Positions 24,906 to 34,235 are shown, counted from the stretch's first letter. The stretch is DNA of 64,000 nucleotides from G963667975 sp963677395 (GCA_963677395.2 OY781965.2:3968001-4032000), one strand, 5' to 3'. Numbers and translations: made by a program. Notes: a model not told the origin generated them from the letters alone.

Positions 24906-25356
24906 TCAACAACTACAAAATATAAACCAATAGTTATCAGTGATCTACAAACTTTTTAAGATTGAAAAGCTATTGTTCTTCCCACAGCTTCGCCCCGTCA
25001 GTCACATCCAAAGAGTGTTCTAACGAGGGATATTGCGGGTAAACGATGCAATATTGAGTAACAAATGTACGCAATATTGATTTACAAAACCGCACCCACG
25101 GGTTAATATTTAACAATTTTTTATTATCAATATAATCTGTCTGTAGTATAATTGGCAGTAAATAAGGAAGATTAAGTGCTTCGTAGATTGGCAAATTTTA
25201 AGAATTATAGGACTGTCTGTTTGACGTTAGTTGCTGAAAATTGGTGTTTTTGAGGATATCTAAACACAAAGGCACAGGACACTAACAGCGTTGAATTAAT
25301 GTTGAATACTTTTGTTGGGATTCTTTTTTACCTTTGCAAACTAAAATTTTGCAAAT
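24906..25356. other. Divergent intergenic region between surface-sugar locus and thiL
   Basis: These 451 bases separate the minus-strand locus from plus-strand thiL, so promoters for both should lie here. A 74-codon open frame on the minus strand (24970-25194) has no recognisable domain and no clear promoter, and I do not call it a gene. The only motif I can point to is the -7 box before thiL. Confidence 0.5.
25329..25336 (+). promoter_or_regulatory. -7 promoter box for thiL
   Basis: TACCTTTG matches the Bacteroidota -7 consensus TAnnTTTG and ends 20 bases before the thiL ATG. No TTTG at ideal distance is visible; a TTG lies 24 bases upstream. Confidence 0.6.
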
Positions 25357-26397
25357 ATGCTAGAGAACTCTCTTCCACATAAAACTGATTTAAAAGAACT
25401 TGGTGAATTCGGACTGATTGACCATCTTACATCTGGAATTGAACTTCATCAACCTTCTACCGAAAAAGGAATTGGAGATGATGCTGCTATCTTGAATTAT
25501 GGTGGCGAAAAGATCCTGGTCACCAAAGATTTATTGGTAGAAAGCATCCATTTTAACCTGACATACACTCCACTGAAGCATCTTGGATATAAATCGGCGG
25601 TAGTAAATTTTTCAGACATAGTCGCCATGAACGGAACACCTCGTCAATTATTGGTAGGGTTAGCTGTTTCCAGTCGTTTTCCGTTAGAAGCGATTGAAGA
25701 GTTTTACGCTGGTTTACGTTTAGCATGTGAAAAATACAATGTTGACCTGATTGGAGGAGATACTACATCCAGTTCAAGTGGAATGTTTATCTCAATCACA
25801 GTTTTAGGAAGTGCAGAAAAACCAGTTTGCAGAAATACTGCACAGGTAAATGATCTTGTCTGTGTAAGTGGAGATCTAGGCGCAGCCTACATGGGATTAC
25901 TCTTGCTCGAACGTGAAAAAGAAGTATTTAACGCCAATCCGAATATGCAACCCGATTTAGAGGGGCATGATTATGTACTTGAACGTCAATTAAAACCAGA
26001 AGCCAGAGTCGATATTACAAAACTTTTAGCTGAAAATGAGATCACTCCTACATCAATGATCGATATATCAGATGGATTAGCATCCGAAATCCTTCATATT
26101 TGCAAACAATCGAACACAGGTTGCCATATTTATGAAGAGAAGATCCCGATTGATATCTCTACTGCAAACTTAGCAGAAGAGTTCGGTATTCAGCCTGCAA
26201 TAGCAGCCTTAAACGGAGGTGAAGATTACGAACTGCTTTTCACTATCAATCAAAAAGATTTTGAAAAGGTAAGTAAACTTAAAGATGATATCCGGATTAT
26301 CGGACACATAACCGAAGCATCTGCAGGATGTTATCTTATTCCTGAAAACGGAACTGCCATCACATTACAGGCACAAGGTTGGGATGGATTGAAATAA
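25357..26397 (+). CDS. thiL: Thiamine-monophosphate kinase
   Basis: The 346-residue protein has the ThiL signature set: GIGDDAAIL near residue 40, KDLLVESIHF, NFSDIVAMNG, GGDTTSSSSG, SMIDISDGLASE and NGGEDYELLF. It phosphorylates thiamine monophosphate to thiamine pyrophosphate with ATP in the cytoplasm and belongs to the AIR-synthase/PurM fold. Length and motifs are complete. It is a single-gene unit: a -7 box stands just before it and a strong hairpin terminator just after, and the next gene converges from the other strand. Confidence 0.95.
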   Translation: MLENSLPHKTDLKELGEFGLIDHLTSGIELHQPSTEKGIGDDAAILNYGGEKILVTKDLLVESIHFNLTYTPLKHLGYKSAVVNFSDIVAMNGTPRQLLVGLAVSSRFPLEAIEEFYAGLRLACEKYNVDLIGGDTTSSSSGMFISITVLGSAEKPVCRNTAQVNDLVCVSGDLGAAYMGLLLLEREKEVFNANPNMQPDLEGHDYVLERQLKPEARVDITKLLAENEITPTSMIDISDGLASEILHICKQSNTGCHIYEEKIPIDISTANLAEEFGIQPAIAALNGGEDYELLFTINQKDFEKVSKLKDDIRIIGHITEASAGCYLIPENGTAITLQAQGWDGLK

Positions 26398-26420
26398 TAA
26401 ACAGAATCTGATAAGATAAA

Positions 26421-26456
26421 AAAAAACTGACTGTGATTAATACAGTCAGTTTTTTT
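26421..26456. terminator. Bidirectional intrinsic terminator between thiL and the OMP gene
   Basis: AAAAAACTGACTGT (26421-26434), a 7-base loop and ACAGTCAGTTTTTT (26442-26455) form a perfect 14-bp stem with A- and T-runs at the two ends, so it can stop both converging transcripts. Confidence 0.9.
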
Positions 26457-26492
26457 ATTTATTGACAATCTATTACGAAGAATTCCATATTA

Positions 26493-27266
26493 CTAGAAAG
26501 GAACAACAATAGAGGCCTGTATTGTAATCATATGAATTGAAGGTAAATCATATTCAACATTTACACCTGCTATTTCTTCCGATTTTGTCTTCTTGAACAG
26601 GTAGATATAAGAGAAATCCAGACCATAGAGAATCCGTTCACCAAACAGCACACCACAACGGGGACCCATTCCAAACCGAACATCGCTGGTTCCATCTGAA
26701 CTGAAAGAAGTAGTTGAGGTAGGTACAAGTGTTTTAACAGTAGTAGTATAGTTTCCAGTAAAATTAAGCATCACCCCTGTTTGAAATCCGGCATACGGTT
26801 TAATAATATCATTTAATCCTATAAATCTGGCCTGCACAAAAATTGGAATTTGCATGCGATTTCCTTTTTTGAAGGTAGTTTCTGTAAGATCTTCGAGAAA
26901 CACAGTTTCTTCACCCGGACTAAAAAAGAATCCGGTATTTAAACCCACCCCAAAGCTATTAAAAATATATTCCAGAGAAAGATTACCACCAAAGCCCATG
27001 GTTACATTCGTATCCAAAGCAGATGAGGCAAACCCTAGTGAACCGGTAAAAGCAAGTCCCTTGAATTCAGTAGCCAATCGTTCGGTACCCCAACGACGTT
27101 TTCCGCGAACAGATGAAGCATCACTTCCGGTTTTAAAACTATTTTCAAAATAGAAATTCCGAGAGGGCGAAAAGGATTTCTTCAAATCCTGTTTTAGGAT
27201 TAATTGGGCCTGAGCAGAGGTCAAAAAGGCAATACATATTAAGCAACCATACGCAATTCTCTTCAT
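26493..27266 (-). CDS. Small outer-membrane beta-barrel protein with polybasic segment (copy A)
   Basis: The 257-residue protein starts with a signal peptide (MKRIAYGCLICIAFLTSAQA, cleavage after Ala). After a spacer it has the basic stretch SVRGKRRWGTERL near residue 55, then alternating amphipathic strands rich in Gly, Phe and Tyr, for example LGFASSALDTNVTMGFGGNL and GVGLNTGFFFSPGE, ending on a terminal VVPF, as in outer-membrane barrels (last residue Phe). It resembles the proteins at 27451 and 29382 in layout. The function is unknown; the family is the Bacteroidota outer-membrane beta-barrel group. A TACATTTG box stands 28 bases before the ATG. Confidence 0.78.
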   Translation of the reverse strand: MKRIAYGCLICIAFLTSAQAQLILKQDLKKSFSPSRNFYFENSFKTGSDASSVRGKRRWGTERLATEFKGLAFTGSLGFASSALDTNVTMGFGGNLSLEYIFNSFGVGLNTGFFFSPGEETVFLEDLTETTFKKGNRMQIPIFVQARFIGLNDIIKPYAGFQTGVMLNFTGNYTTTVKTLVPTSTTSFSSDGTSDVRFGMGPRCGVLFGERILYGLDFSYIYLFKKTKSEEIAGVNVEYDLPSIHMITIQASIVVPF

Positions 27267-27293
27267 AAATTTTTGAATTTAATGATTTTGATA

Positions 27294-27301
27294 CAAATGT
27301 A
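27294..27301 (-). promoter_or_regulatory. -7 promoter box for OMP copy A
   Basis: Read on the minus strand, TACATTTG fits TAnnTTTG and ends 27 bases before the ATG at 27266. No good -33 TTTG at the usual distance is seen. Confidence 0.5.
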
Positions 27302-27450
27302 ATGAAATACGATATACCAATAAAAGCAAAAAATCCTGTCTGTAATACGGGCAAATTTAAAATCTAGCATTAAAAAATGGAAAATTCGTTACATTGATAA
27401 AATAATTGAAGACAATTTAAAAATATCAATGTAACGATCATGATTGAACA

Positions 27451-28158
27451 TTAAAATACATATGCAATACTTGCTAATAGTCCAATGTATTGAGTAGTAA
27501 ATCCTTCTGTAAAAATCATATTATAGCTTCCTTCAACACCAAAGCGTACCACGCTACCATATTGAAAGCCAAAACGTGGTGTTAAACCAAATTTAGTACC
27601 CATATCAGCATCACCGGAACCAATATATAAACCTGTACTTACTTCTACATAAGGTTTAAACTCATCAGTACTAAAAAAATAGCGCCCATTTACCAAAACG
27701 GGAATAAATCCAACAGCAGGTCCATCTAGAGCTGGCATACCAGGAAATATGGTAATTGATTTTCCTGGTAACACAACCCAACCAGTTGATAAACCCAAGT
27801 AGATATTATCTGAAACTGGAAAAAAGAAATCAGCCATAGAGGAAAAACCTAATTTTGTTGATTCACTTATATCACCTACCGGAATTACTATACCTAAACG
27901 TGAAGAAAGAAACATTTCTCCAGAACTACCCCCTCTTCCTCTACGTTTTTTCTTTCTTCTTTTCTTGTCTGTATCGTTTTCGTCATCTGGTACAAATGAA
28001 AATTTGTCATCCATTTTTAAATTCTGACTAAATCCACATGCAAGTGGACTCTTTTTTACTTTAAAAAAGCTATCTTCGCTTTTTGAGCTAAAGCTTTGAG
28101 CACTTGACGCTAATGAAACAACAAATGCAAGTACAACAACAAATAATACTTTTTTCAT
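27451..28158 (-). CDS. Small outer-membrane beta-barrel protein with polybasic segment (copy B)
   Basis: The 235-residue protein has a signal peptide (MKKVLFVVVLAFVVSLASSAQS), then an acidic-to-basic switch at about residues 58-76 (DDENDTDKKRRKKKRRGRGG), then a barrel: SSRLGIVIPVGDI, SSMADFFFPVSDNIYLGLSTGW and so on, ending IGLLASIAYVF. The layout matches the proteins at 26493 and 29382. The run of about eleven Lys/Arg residues is at the periplasmic N-terminus and might bind lipid A phosphates, peptidoglycan or polysaccharide; that is speculation. Function unknown. It has its own TACTTTTG promoter box. Confidence 0.8.
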   Translation of the reverse strand: MKKVLFVVVLAFVVSLASSAQSFSSKSEDSFFKVKKSPLACGFSQNLKMDDKFSFVPDDENDTDKKRRKKKRRGRGGSSGEMFLSSRLGIVIPVGDISESTKLGFSSMADFFFPVSDNIYLGLSTGWVVLPGKSITIFPGMPALDGPAVGFIPVLVNGRYFFSTDEFKPYVEVSTGLYIGSGDADMGTKFGLTPRFGFQYGSVVRFGVEGSYNMIFTEGFTTQYIGLLASIAYVF

Positions 28159-28195
28159 AGACTAAGATTTGGATTATAAAATTAGTTATTAAAGA

Positions 28196-28203
28196 CAAAA
28201 GTA
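28196..28203 (-). promoter_or_regulatory. -7 promoter box for OMP copy B
   Basis: On the minus strand this reads TACTTTTG, a full match to TAnnTTTG, 37 bases before the ATG at 28158. A TTTG lies 16 bases further upstream, slightly closer than the usual 19-20. Confidence 0.6.
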
Positions 28204-28320
28204 TATAATTAACTAATACCAAAATGTTAAACTTAACATTTTATGAGTATTTTCTTTTCTAATTTAGAAGTGATAACTACAACAAGGGACTAATTCTCTT
28301 TTATAGTCAATCACAAATAA

Positions 28321-29349
28321 CTATCGTTTAATCTTTTCTGCATCCTGGTAAATATGATTTAATGCTTTATAATTAAAATCACACTCACCTGATTCTTCCC
28401 TGTAATACACCCTTTCAAATGTTTTTGTATTATACACCTCAAAAAATTTATTTCGTTTGCAAATTAATACGTAATGAGCTTTTTCAGATGAATTATTTAC
28501 GATTTCAAAAATCTGATCATCAGACACAACTTGACATGGTCCTGGGTAATCCTCAATTTCTTCTTGAATATTCAACATTTTGTTAGTCTCCAAACATTTT
28601 GAATTTCTGATTATAAACATTGATTCAGGGATATACAACGTATCATTTAAAATATTTTTTAAATCAGCAGAACAAACTCCATACGAAAATTTAGGAAACT
28701 TGGTTTTGGGAAATTGATTCAGCAAGAATTTTGAATAATTCCCAAGGTAAAGCTTCAGAACTGCGTAATTAAATGCTTCATATTTTCCATATTTTCCCAC
28801 CCAATCCGAAACCAGTTCATATGTTTTTTGAGCGTCTCTATTATTCTGACGTTCTATTTCTTCAGCCTTTAACTCCGTTTTACGATCAAGCATTAGTTTA
28901 ATATTTCCAAGGGGTTTTACAAATGGAGTTCCTTTCTTTTTATCTTCCTTTATCGTCCAAAAACGAATCATTGGAATAAATTCATTTATTCCCATTTTAT
29001 TTTGTGATTGCAATGCTCCCGCTTTATAAGACTCTGCTATTAATTCATAAGAAGCATAAACCATTCCCGGCTTCTCCAGGTAATCTTTTAGCTCACTTTT
29101 TACAATCACATCATAATTGCCTACCTTCCAAACATCTTTTAAAATTTCATTCATCATTTCTCGTTCTTCTTCTTCCTCGCTTCTGCAAATAAACACAGTT
29201 GTTTCTGTTTTCATTTTTATAACATCATTTTCATCATCTGTTTTATAAGATTGGTTACCAAATACATACGATGAAACAACATTATCCTGATTATAAGCAT
29301 AACTTATGCTTATAAATAAAAAAACACATACACATAATACATTTTTCAT
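28321..29349 (-). CDS. Secreted protein of unknown function
   Basis: The 342-residue protein opens with a hydrophobic signal peptide (KNVLCVCVFLFISISYAY) and is otherwise soluble and charged. It includes an acidic run (CRSEEEEEREMMNEILKD near residue 55), a Lys/Arg/Glu-rich helical stretch near residues 170-190, and several Cys in the C-terminal half (CSADLKN, SKCLETN, GPCQVVSD, GECDFNY). I do not recognise a family. It follows the third barrel gene by 32 bases, so the two are probably one transcript. It is likely periplasmic or exported. Confidence 0.7.
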   Translation of the reverse strand: MKNVLCVCVFLFISISYAYNQDNVVSSYVFGNQSYKTDDENDVIKMKTETTVFICRSEEEEEREMMNEILKDVWKVGNYDVIVKSELKDYLEKPGMVYASYELIAESYKAGALQSQNKMGINEFIPMIRFWTIKEDKKKGTPFVKPLGNIKLMLDRKTELKAEEIERQNNRDAQKTYELVSDWVGKYGKYEAFNYAVLKLYLGNYSKFLLNQFPKTKFPKFSYGVCSADLKNILNDTLYIPESMFIIRNSKCLETNKMLNIQEEIEDYPGPCQVVSDDQIFEIVNNSSEKAHYVLICKRNKFFEVYNTKTFERVYYREESGECDFNYKALNHIYQDAEKIKR

Positions 29350-29381
29350 AGATTATATACTTTAAATAAATAACTCAAATA

Positions 29382-30098
29382 TTAATTCAACGGGAACATT
29401 ACAACTGCTGAAATCATTGTAACTGAATGACCAATATTACTGGAATAATGATTCAATAACGAAGCTTCCACCCCATATACAATGCTACTACCGTAAAGTA
29501 AGCCAGTTGCCAGCCTTATATATTTTTCTGTTGAAGATTCATCCTGCGTTAATAGTGATATCCCAAAACTCATCTGAATATATGGTTTCCAATCTTCAGT
29601 AAAAGGAAAATATCTGCCTGCAGCTTCAATCGGGATAAGACTGAGTTTAGGATATTCATACGTAAGAGTTTGCAAAGGAGCTCCGGTAATAGGATCATAT
29701 TGTGTTTGCCTGAATGTTTTTCCTGAAAACATCTGATATCCAACCAAAACAAAGGCACTAAAATTTTCTGTAAACTTATACCCATAGCCAACATTGAGTC
29801 CAAAACCAGCATTATTTCTGTCAGCCATTTTCCCTGTTGGAATATTGAAAGAAGGAGAACCTACAACATACATATCCGATTCCATGGCTTTCCGTTTTCG
29901 GCTTTTTCTACGTTTGAATTCCTGATTATCTATCAAATTTTCAGAAAGCAGAAAACTTAAATTATCAGAGCTAATTATTTTCGGACTAACAAAATAATTA
30001 GTAATTAATTCTTTTACACGATATTCAGAAACGGACTGTCCTGAAAGATTCAAAACAGTACCCAAAATAAATCCAAAAAGAGATACATACTTTTTCAT
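29382..30098 (-). CDS. Small outer-membrane beta-barrel protein with polybasic segment (copy C)
   Basis: The 238-residue protein has a signal peptide (KKYVSLFGFILGTVLNLSGQS), then a basic cluster FKRRKSRKRKAMESDM at about residues 58-73, then barrel strands (GSPSFNIPTGKM, GFGLNVGYGYKF, SAFVLVGYQMFSGK) and the end VTMISAVVMFPLN. The Gly-Lys/Glu turn after the second strand pair (FSGK here, LPGK in copy B, SPGE in copy A) supports common descent of the three. Function unknown. It starts only 30 bases past the galE terminator, so it may use a promoter within that short gap. Confidence 0.78.
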   Translation of the reverse strand: MKKYVSLFGFILGTVLNLSGQSVSEYRVKELITNYFVSPKIISSDNLSFLLSENLIDNQEFKRRKSRKRKAMESDMYVVGSPSFNIPTGKMADRNNAGFGLNVGYGYKFTENFSAFVLVGYQMFSGKTFRQTQYDPITGAPLQTLTYEYPKLSLIPIEAAGRYFPFTEDWKPYIQMSFGISLLTQDESSTEKYIRLATGLLYGSSIVYGVEASLLNHYSSNIGHSVTMISAVVMFPLN

Positions 30099-30128
30099 TT
30101 AAATGGCTTTTAAACGTGCGAAAATAAA

Positions 30129-30166
30129 AAAAGTCGCTGATAATTTCAAAACAATCAGCGACTTTT
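30129..30166 (-). terminator. Intrinsic terminator after galE
   Basis: AAAAGTCGCTGAT (30129-30141) pairs perfectly with ATCAGCGACTTTT (30154-30166) around a 12-base loop. Read on the minus strand the stem is followed by TTTATTTT, the right place and direction to end galE. Confidence 0.88.
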
Positions 30167-30184
30167 CACAAGTAAGTCGAATTT

Positions 30185-31195
30185 TTATTTCTGCACTTTT
30201 TCCCATTCCCATGCTGAACGCATCATCTCTTCGAGTGATCGTTCGGCTTTCCAGTTCAACTTTTTATTTGCCAAAGAAGTATTGCCATAAACAGCTTCCA
30301 CATCTCCTGCTCTGCGGGGTGCCAGTTGATACGGGATTTTTATTCCGGTAGCTTTTTCAAAAGCGTTAATCATATCCAATACTGAATAACCTATTCCCGT
30401 TCCCAGATTGAACACCTCAAATTTTGCTTCTGCTTTTTCAGAAACCAATCTGTCTATTGCCGAAATATGGGCCGTAGCAACATCCACCACATGGATGTAA
30501 TCGCGTACACAAGTACCGTCAGGGGTATTGTAATCGCTTCCGAAAACTCTCAGAAATTCACGTTTTCCGAATGCTGTTTCAGTAATATATGGCATCAGGT
30601 GATGAGGTGGGCCGTCCTGAAACTCACCAATAATTGCAGTTTCATGTGCACCAATCGGATTGAAATATCGCAGTGCAATTACATGAATGTCACTTATTTT
30701 CGAGAAATCACGTAAAATATCTTCACAAATCTGCTTGGTATTTCCATAAGGCGACATTGCTGGTTTCACCGGAGCATTTTCGGTTACAGGCAGTTCGTCC
30801 GGTTGACCATAAACCGTACAAGATGAAGAAAATACGATATGTTTCACACCGTATATCTGCATACACTTCAACAAATTAACAGTTGAAAGCAGGTTGTTTT
30901 CATAATACATCAACGGTTTTTCTACCGACTCTTCCACCAATAAAATAGCTGCAAAATGAATCACAGCCTTAATATCATTGTGCTTTGCGAAAAGGGCTTT
31001 CATCTCATCGAAATTACACATCTCAACTTTCTCAAAAAGAGGACGTTGACCTGTGATTTTTTCAATTCTATCAACTACTTCAATATCAGAATTCACAAGA
31101 TTGTCAATAATTAATGGTGTGTAACCCTGATTCATCAATTCCACAACTGTATGAGAACCAATGTACCCAATGCCGCCTGTTACAAGTATTTTCAT
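30185..31195 (-). CDS. galE: UDP-glucose 4-epimerase
   Basis: The 336-residue extended SDR starts KILVTGGIGYIGSHTVVEL, has SSSCTVYGQP, the catalytic YGNTK (Tyr-x3-Lys), RYFNPIGAH, DGTCVRDYIHVVD, FNLGTGIGYSVL and RAGDVEAVYGN, all classic GalE. It interconverts UDP-glucose and UDP-galactose, feeding surface polysaccharide synthesis and galactose use. It is apart from the O-antigen locus and is a single-gene unit with its own promoter box and terminator. Confidence 0.95.
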   Translation of the reverse strand: MKILVTGGIGYIGSHTVVELMNQGYTPLIIDNLVNSDIEVVDRIEKITGQRPLFEKVEMCNFDEMKALFAKHNDIKAVIHFAAILLVEESVEKPLMYYENNLLSTVNLLKCMQIYGVKHIVFSSSCTVYGQPDELPVTENAPVKPAMSPYGNTKQICEDILRDFSKISDIHVIALRYFNPIGAHETAIIGEFQDGPPHHLMPYITETAFGKREFLRVFGSDYNTPDGTCVRDYIHVVDVATAHISAIDRLVSEKAEAKFEVFNLGTGIGYSVLDMINAFEKATGIKIPYQLAPRRAGDVEAVYGNTSLANKKLNWKAERSLEEMMRSAWEWEKVQK

Positions 31196-31236
31196 GAGTA
31201 TCTGTTTTAATATGATTGCTTTTATTTCCGAATCAT

Positions 31237-31244
31237 CAAAAATA
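31237..31244 (-). promoter_or_regulatory. -7 promoter box for galE
   Basis: On the minus strand TATTTTTG fits TAnnTTTG, 41 bases before the galE ATG. Confidence 0.55.
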
Positions 31245-31437
31245 AGGAAAGAAATAGAATGAAACGAAGAGAGGGCGAAAAATTGACAATCAGTTGATCT
31301 GACAAGTCGTTTATCCGAAATTTCACAAAAGTGAATTCTAAATAATCCGGAATCATTTTGGCAGAATGCTGATTGATATCAATGTAATAAACAAACAAAT
31401 TAAGAAAAATCGAGCCCCAATGTCACCTCATTTTCTA

Positions 31438-31445
31438 TACCTTTG
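31438..31445 (+). promoter_or_regulatory. -7 promoter box overlapping the helicase start region
   Basis: TACCTTTG ends only 4 bases before the ATG at 31450. With a usual start of transcription 4-7 bases after the box, the mRNA would begin at or next to the start codon (leaderless). Confidence 0.55.
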
Positions 31446-31449
31446 AAAA

Positions 31450-32877
31450 ATGGATTCAGCACAGATCAGGCAATTATTGGAAAAAAACCTAGGACACAAT
31501 CCCACTCAGGATCAACGAATTTTATTGCAAAAACTCTCTGATTTTCTGTTTGAATATGATGAGCAGACAGTTTTTTTGATGAAAGGGTATGCCGGAACGG
31601 GCAAAACCACAATAATTGCATCTTTAGTAAAAAGCCTGCCACAACTTCGTTTAAAAACCGTTCTACTTGCACCTACAGGAAGGGCGGCCAAAGTGATGGC
31701 AAATTATTCAGGCTCTCTGGCATCAACCATTCATAGGCGAATCTATAAGATTTACACTCAAAAAGATGGGTATCTGCGTATTATTCTCCAACCCAACATG
31801 TTCAAGAATACTCTGTTTATTGTAGATGAAGCGTCGATGATCCCCGACTATCAGTCGGATGCAGAACTTTCATTATTTACCTCACGAAATCTATTACAGG
31901 ATTTGATGGAATATGTTGATTCTGGTTATCGTTGCAAATTGCTTATTTCAGGAGATACAGCACAGTTGCCTCCTGTTGGAATTGACATAAGTCCTGCATT
32001 AAATCCGGAATATCTTAAATCCGTTTTTAATGCTCATATACAGATGCATGAGTTAAAAGAGGTAGTTCGTCAGGCTTCCGACTCTGGAATTCTTTACAAT
32101 GCTACTTTGCTACGTAAAATAATGACAGAAGAAATACCTGATTTTCCACTATTCGATACGAACGGTTTTACTGACATCGTAAATTTGCCCGGAACTGAAC
32201 TTGAAGAAGAATTAACCAAAGCATTCAACAGTCATGATAAAGAAGGAGTTGTAATAATCTGTCGTTCAAATAAGCGGGCGAACATGTTTAACCAGGAAAT
32301 CAGACGAAGAATATTATTTCAGGACAATGAAATTGCCGCCGGAGATTATCTGATGATTGTCCGGAATAATTATTACTGGCTACCGAAAGATTCTGAAGCA
32401 GGCTTTTTTGCCAATGGCGACCTTGTTGAAATTACACGAATCCGTAAATATGAGGAATTGTATGATTTCCGGTTTGCCGATGTTTCGTTACGCTTGGTAG
32501 ATTATCCAAACGAAAAGGAAATTGAAGTAAAGATTCTACTAGACACTTTATCGGTAGAAACTCCTTCATTTCCTTGGGAAAAGCTCAAGACTCTCTATCA
32601 GGAAGTCATGAAAGATTATGAAGACCTTCCCAAAAAAGAACGACTCGATAAAACACGCAACAACCCTTATTATCAAGCCTTACAAGTCAAATTCGCATAC
32701 TCATTAACTTGCCATAAAACGCAAGGCGGACAATGGAATACTGTGTTCATTGATGCTGGGTATTTTACCCGCGAAATGCTGGATAAAGAGTATTTGCGCT
32801 GGCTCTATACTGCCGTAACCCGAGCCCGTACAAATATTTATCTGATTGCTTTTCCAGAGTTTTTTTTTCAACCTTAA
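31450..32877 (+). CDS. Superfamily 1B DNA helicase, RecD/Dda-like
   Basis: The 475-residue protein has Walker A in MKGYAGTGKTTI (near residue 45), motif Ia LLAPTGRAAKVM, Walker B LFIVDEASMI, motif III ISGDTAQLPPVG, and near the C-terminus the UvrD_C_2-type SLTCHKTQGGQWNTV followed by YTAVTRARTNIYLI (motif VI). It is a stand-alone 5'-3' helicase of the Dda/RecD2-like kind; the short length shows it lacks the long N-terminal parts of RecD. It should act in replication or repair in the cytoplasm. A tandem role with any neighbour is not apparent. Confidence 0.9.
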   Translation: MDSAQIRQLLEKNLGHNPTQDQRILLQKLSDFLFEYDEQTVFLMKGYAGTGKTTIIASLVKSLPQLRLKTVLLAPTGRAAKVMANYSGSLASTIHRRIYKIYTQKDGYLRIILQPNMFKNTLFIVDEASMIPDYQSDAELSLFTSRNLLQDLMEYVDSGYRCKLLISGDTAQLPPVGIDISPALNPEYLKSVFNAHIQMHELKEVVRQASDSGILYNATLLRKIMTEEIPDFPLFDTNGFTDIVNLPGTELEEELTKAFNSHDKEGVVIICRSNKRANMFNQEIRRRILFQDNEIAAGDYLMIVRNNYYWLPKDSEAGFFANGDLVEITRIRKYEELYDFRFADVSLRLVDYPNEKEIEVKILLDTLSVETPSFPWEKLKTLYQEVMKDYEDLPKKERLDKTRNNPYYQALQVKFAYSLTCHKTQGGQWNTVFIDAGYFTREMLDKEYLRWLYTAVTRARTNIYLIAFPEFFFQP

Positions 32878-32921
32878 GCATGGCCTTACTCCATCAAACT
32901 GCATGATAGCATATTCTTTTT

Positions 32922-32929
32922 TACCTTTG
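32922..32929 (+). promoter_or_regulatory. -7 promoter box for wecB
   Basis: TACCTTTG, a full TAnnTTTG match, ends 24 bases before the ATG at 32954. Confidence 0.6.
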
Positions 32930-32953
32930 CTCAAAAATTAAGGAATCCCATCT

Positions 32954-34096
32954 ATGAAGATATTAACCGTAATCGGCGCCAGACCCCAGATAATAAAAGC
33001 TGCTGCTTTAAGTCGCGCCATTCGAACTCACTATTCTTCTCTGATTGAAGAGATTATTCTTCATACAGGTCAGCATTATGACGAAAATATGTCGAATGTT
33101 TTTTTTCACGAACTCGGAATTCCCCAACCAGATATTAATCTAAATATCGGATCTGGAAGTCATGGAGTACAAACAGCACGCATGACAGAAGGAATTGAGC
33201 AAGCCTTATTAAGCGAGAAACCAGATGCTGTGATTTTATATGGTGATACTAACTCAACACTATCCGGAGCTATTGCCGCTTCCAAAGTTCACATTCCCGT
33301 TATTCACATCGAAGCTGGACTGCGTTCATTTAACAAAAACATGCCTGAAGAAATTAATCGTATTGTATGTGATCATTGCTCAACATTACTTTTCTCACCA
33401 ACTCCCACCGGATTGAAAAATTTATTGAATGAAGGGTTCTCTGACCAAACCAAAGCGCCCTTTACAATTGATCATCCCGGCATTTTCTTATCAGGAGATA
33501 TTATGTATGATAATTCTCTCTATTTTACTGAACTGGCTGAACAAAAAAATGAACTACTAAATCACTTAAACATAGCCAATAAAGAGTTTATTTTATGTAC
33601 AATCCATCGTGATAATAACACCGATAATCCTAAACGATTGAATGCTATATTCAAGGCTATTCTGGAGATTACCAAAAATCACCAAGTTCATGTAGTATTA
33701 CCGCTACACCCTCGAACAGCAAAAATGCTTCCTGTAAATTTGGACACAAACCTTTATCAGCAAATTCAAAAATCAAACCAGATTATCATCATCCCTCCTG
33801 TTTCTTTTTTAGAGATGATTTTGCTTGAAAAGCATTGCACACTCATTATTACCGATTCAGGAGGAGTACAAAAAGAGGCTTATTTTTTTCAAAAACCTTG
33901 TTTAATCCTTCGTCCGGAAACAGAATGGAAAGAAATTGCAGAGCATAAATGTGCGATAATTACCGATGCAAACTGCCAAAATATCCTCAATGCATACGAA
34001 TTTTATGCAGCAAATCCTCCAGTTAACTATCCCTCCGTATTTGGGAACGGGCATGCGGCCGAAGAGATGTGCCGTATCATTCTTCAATCATTATAA
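32954..34096 (+). CDS. wecB: UDP-N-acetylglucosamine 2-epimerase (non-hydrolysing)
   Basis: The 380-residue GT-B-fold protein starts KILTVIGARPQIIKAAALS, with HTGQHYDENMS, VILYGDTNSTLSGA, HIEAGLRSF, MPEEINRIVCDH, CTIHRDNN, LPLHPRT and TDSGGVQKEA. All these are signatures of WecB/MnaA, which epimerises UDP-GlcNAc to UDP-ManNAc. The conserved Asp, Glu and His residues of the active site are in place. It could supply UDP-ManNAc for a dehydrogenase such as that at 22966-24243, 9 kb away, but it has its own promoter box. Confidence 0.93.
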   Translation: MKILTVIGARPQIIKAAALSRAIRTHYSSLIEEIILHTGQHYDENMSNVFFHELGIPQPDINLNIGSGSHGVQTARMTEGIEQALLSEKPDAVILYGDTNSTLSGAIAASKVHIPVIHIEAGLRSFNKNMPEEINRIVCDHCSTLLFSPTPTGLKNLLNEGFSDQTKAPFTIDHPGIFLSGDIMYDNSLYFTELAEQKNELLNHLNIANKEFILCTIHRDNNTDNPKRLNAIFKAILEITKNHQVHVVLPLHPRTAKMLPVNLDTNLYQQIQKSNQIIIIPPVSFLEMILLEKHCTLIITDSGGVQKEAYFFQKPCLILRPETEWKEIAEHKCAIITDANCQNILNAYEFYAANPPVNYPSVFGNGHAAEEMCRIILQSL

Positions 34097-34235
34097 TCCA
34101 GCGCAACTCATATTCAGCTGTATTTAAACTCATTATAATTGCAATAAATTTCGCAACGAATATTTTTGCAATTACCAAAATATACTGCACATTTTCTGTT
34201 GCATCAAAAAAAATCTGATTACAGAAGGAAAGCAG

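Noticed and set aside
24970..25194. 74-codon minus-strand open frame upstream of the regulator
   Set aside because: No domain or hydrophobic pattern, no promoter box, and it would sit in the divergent promoter region.
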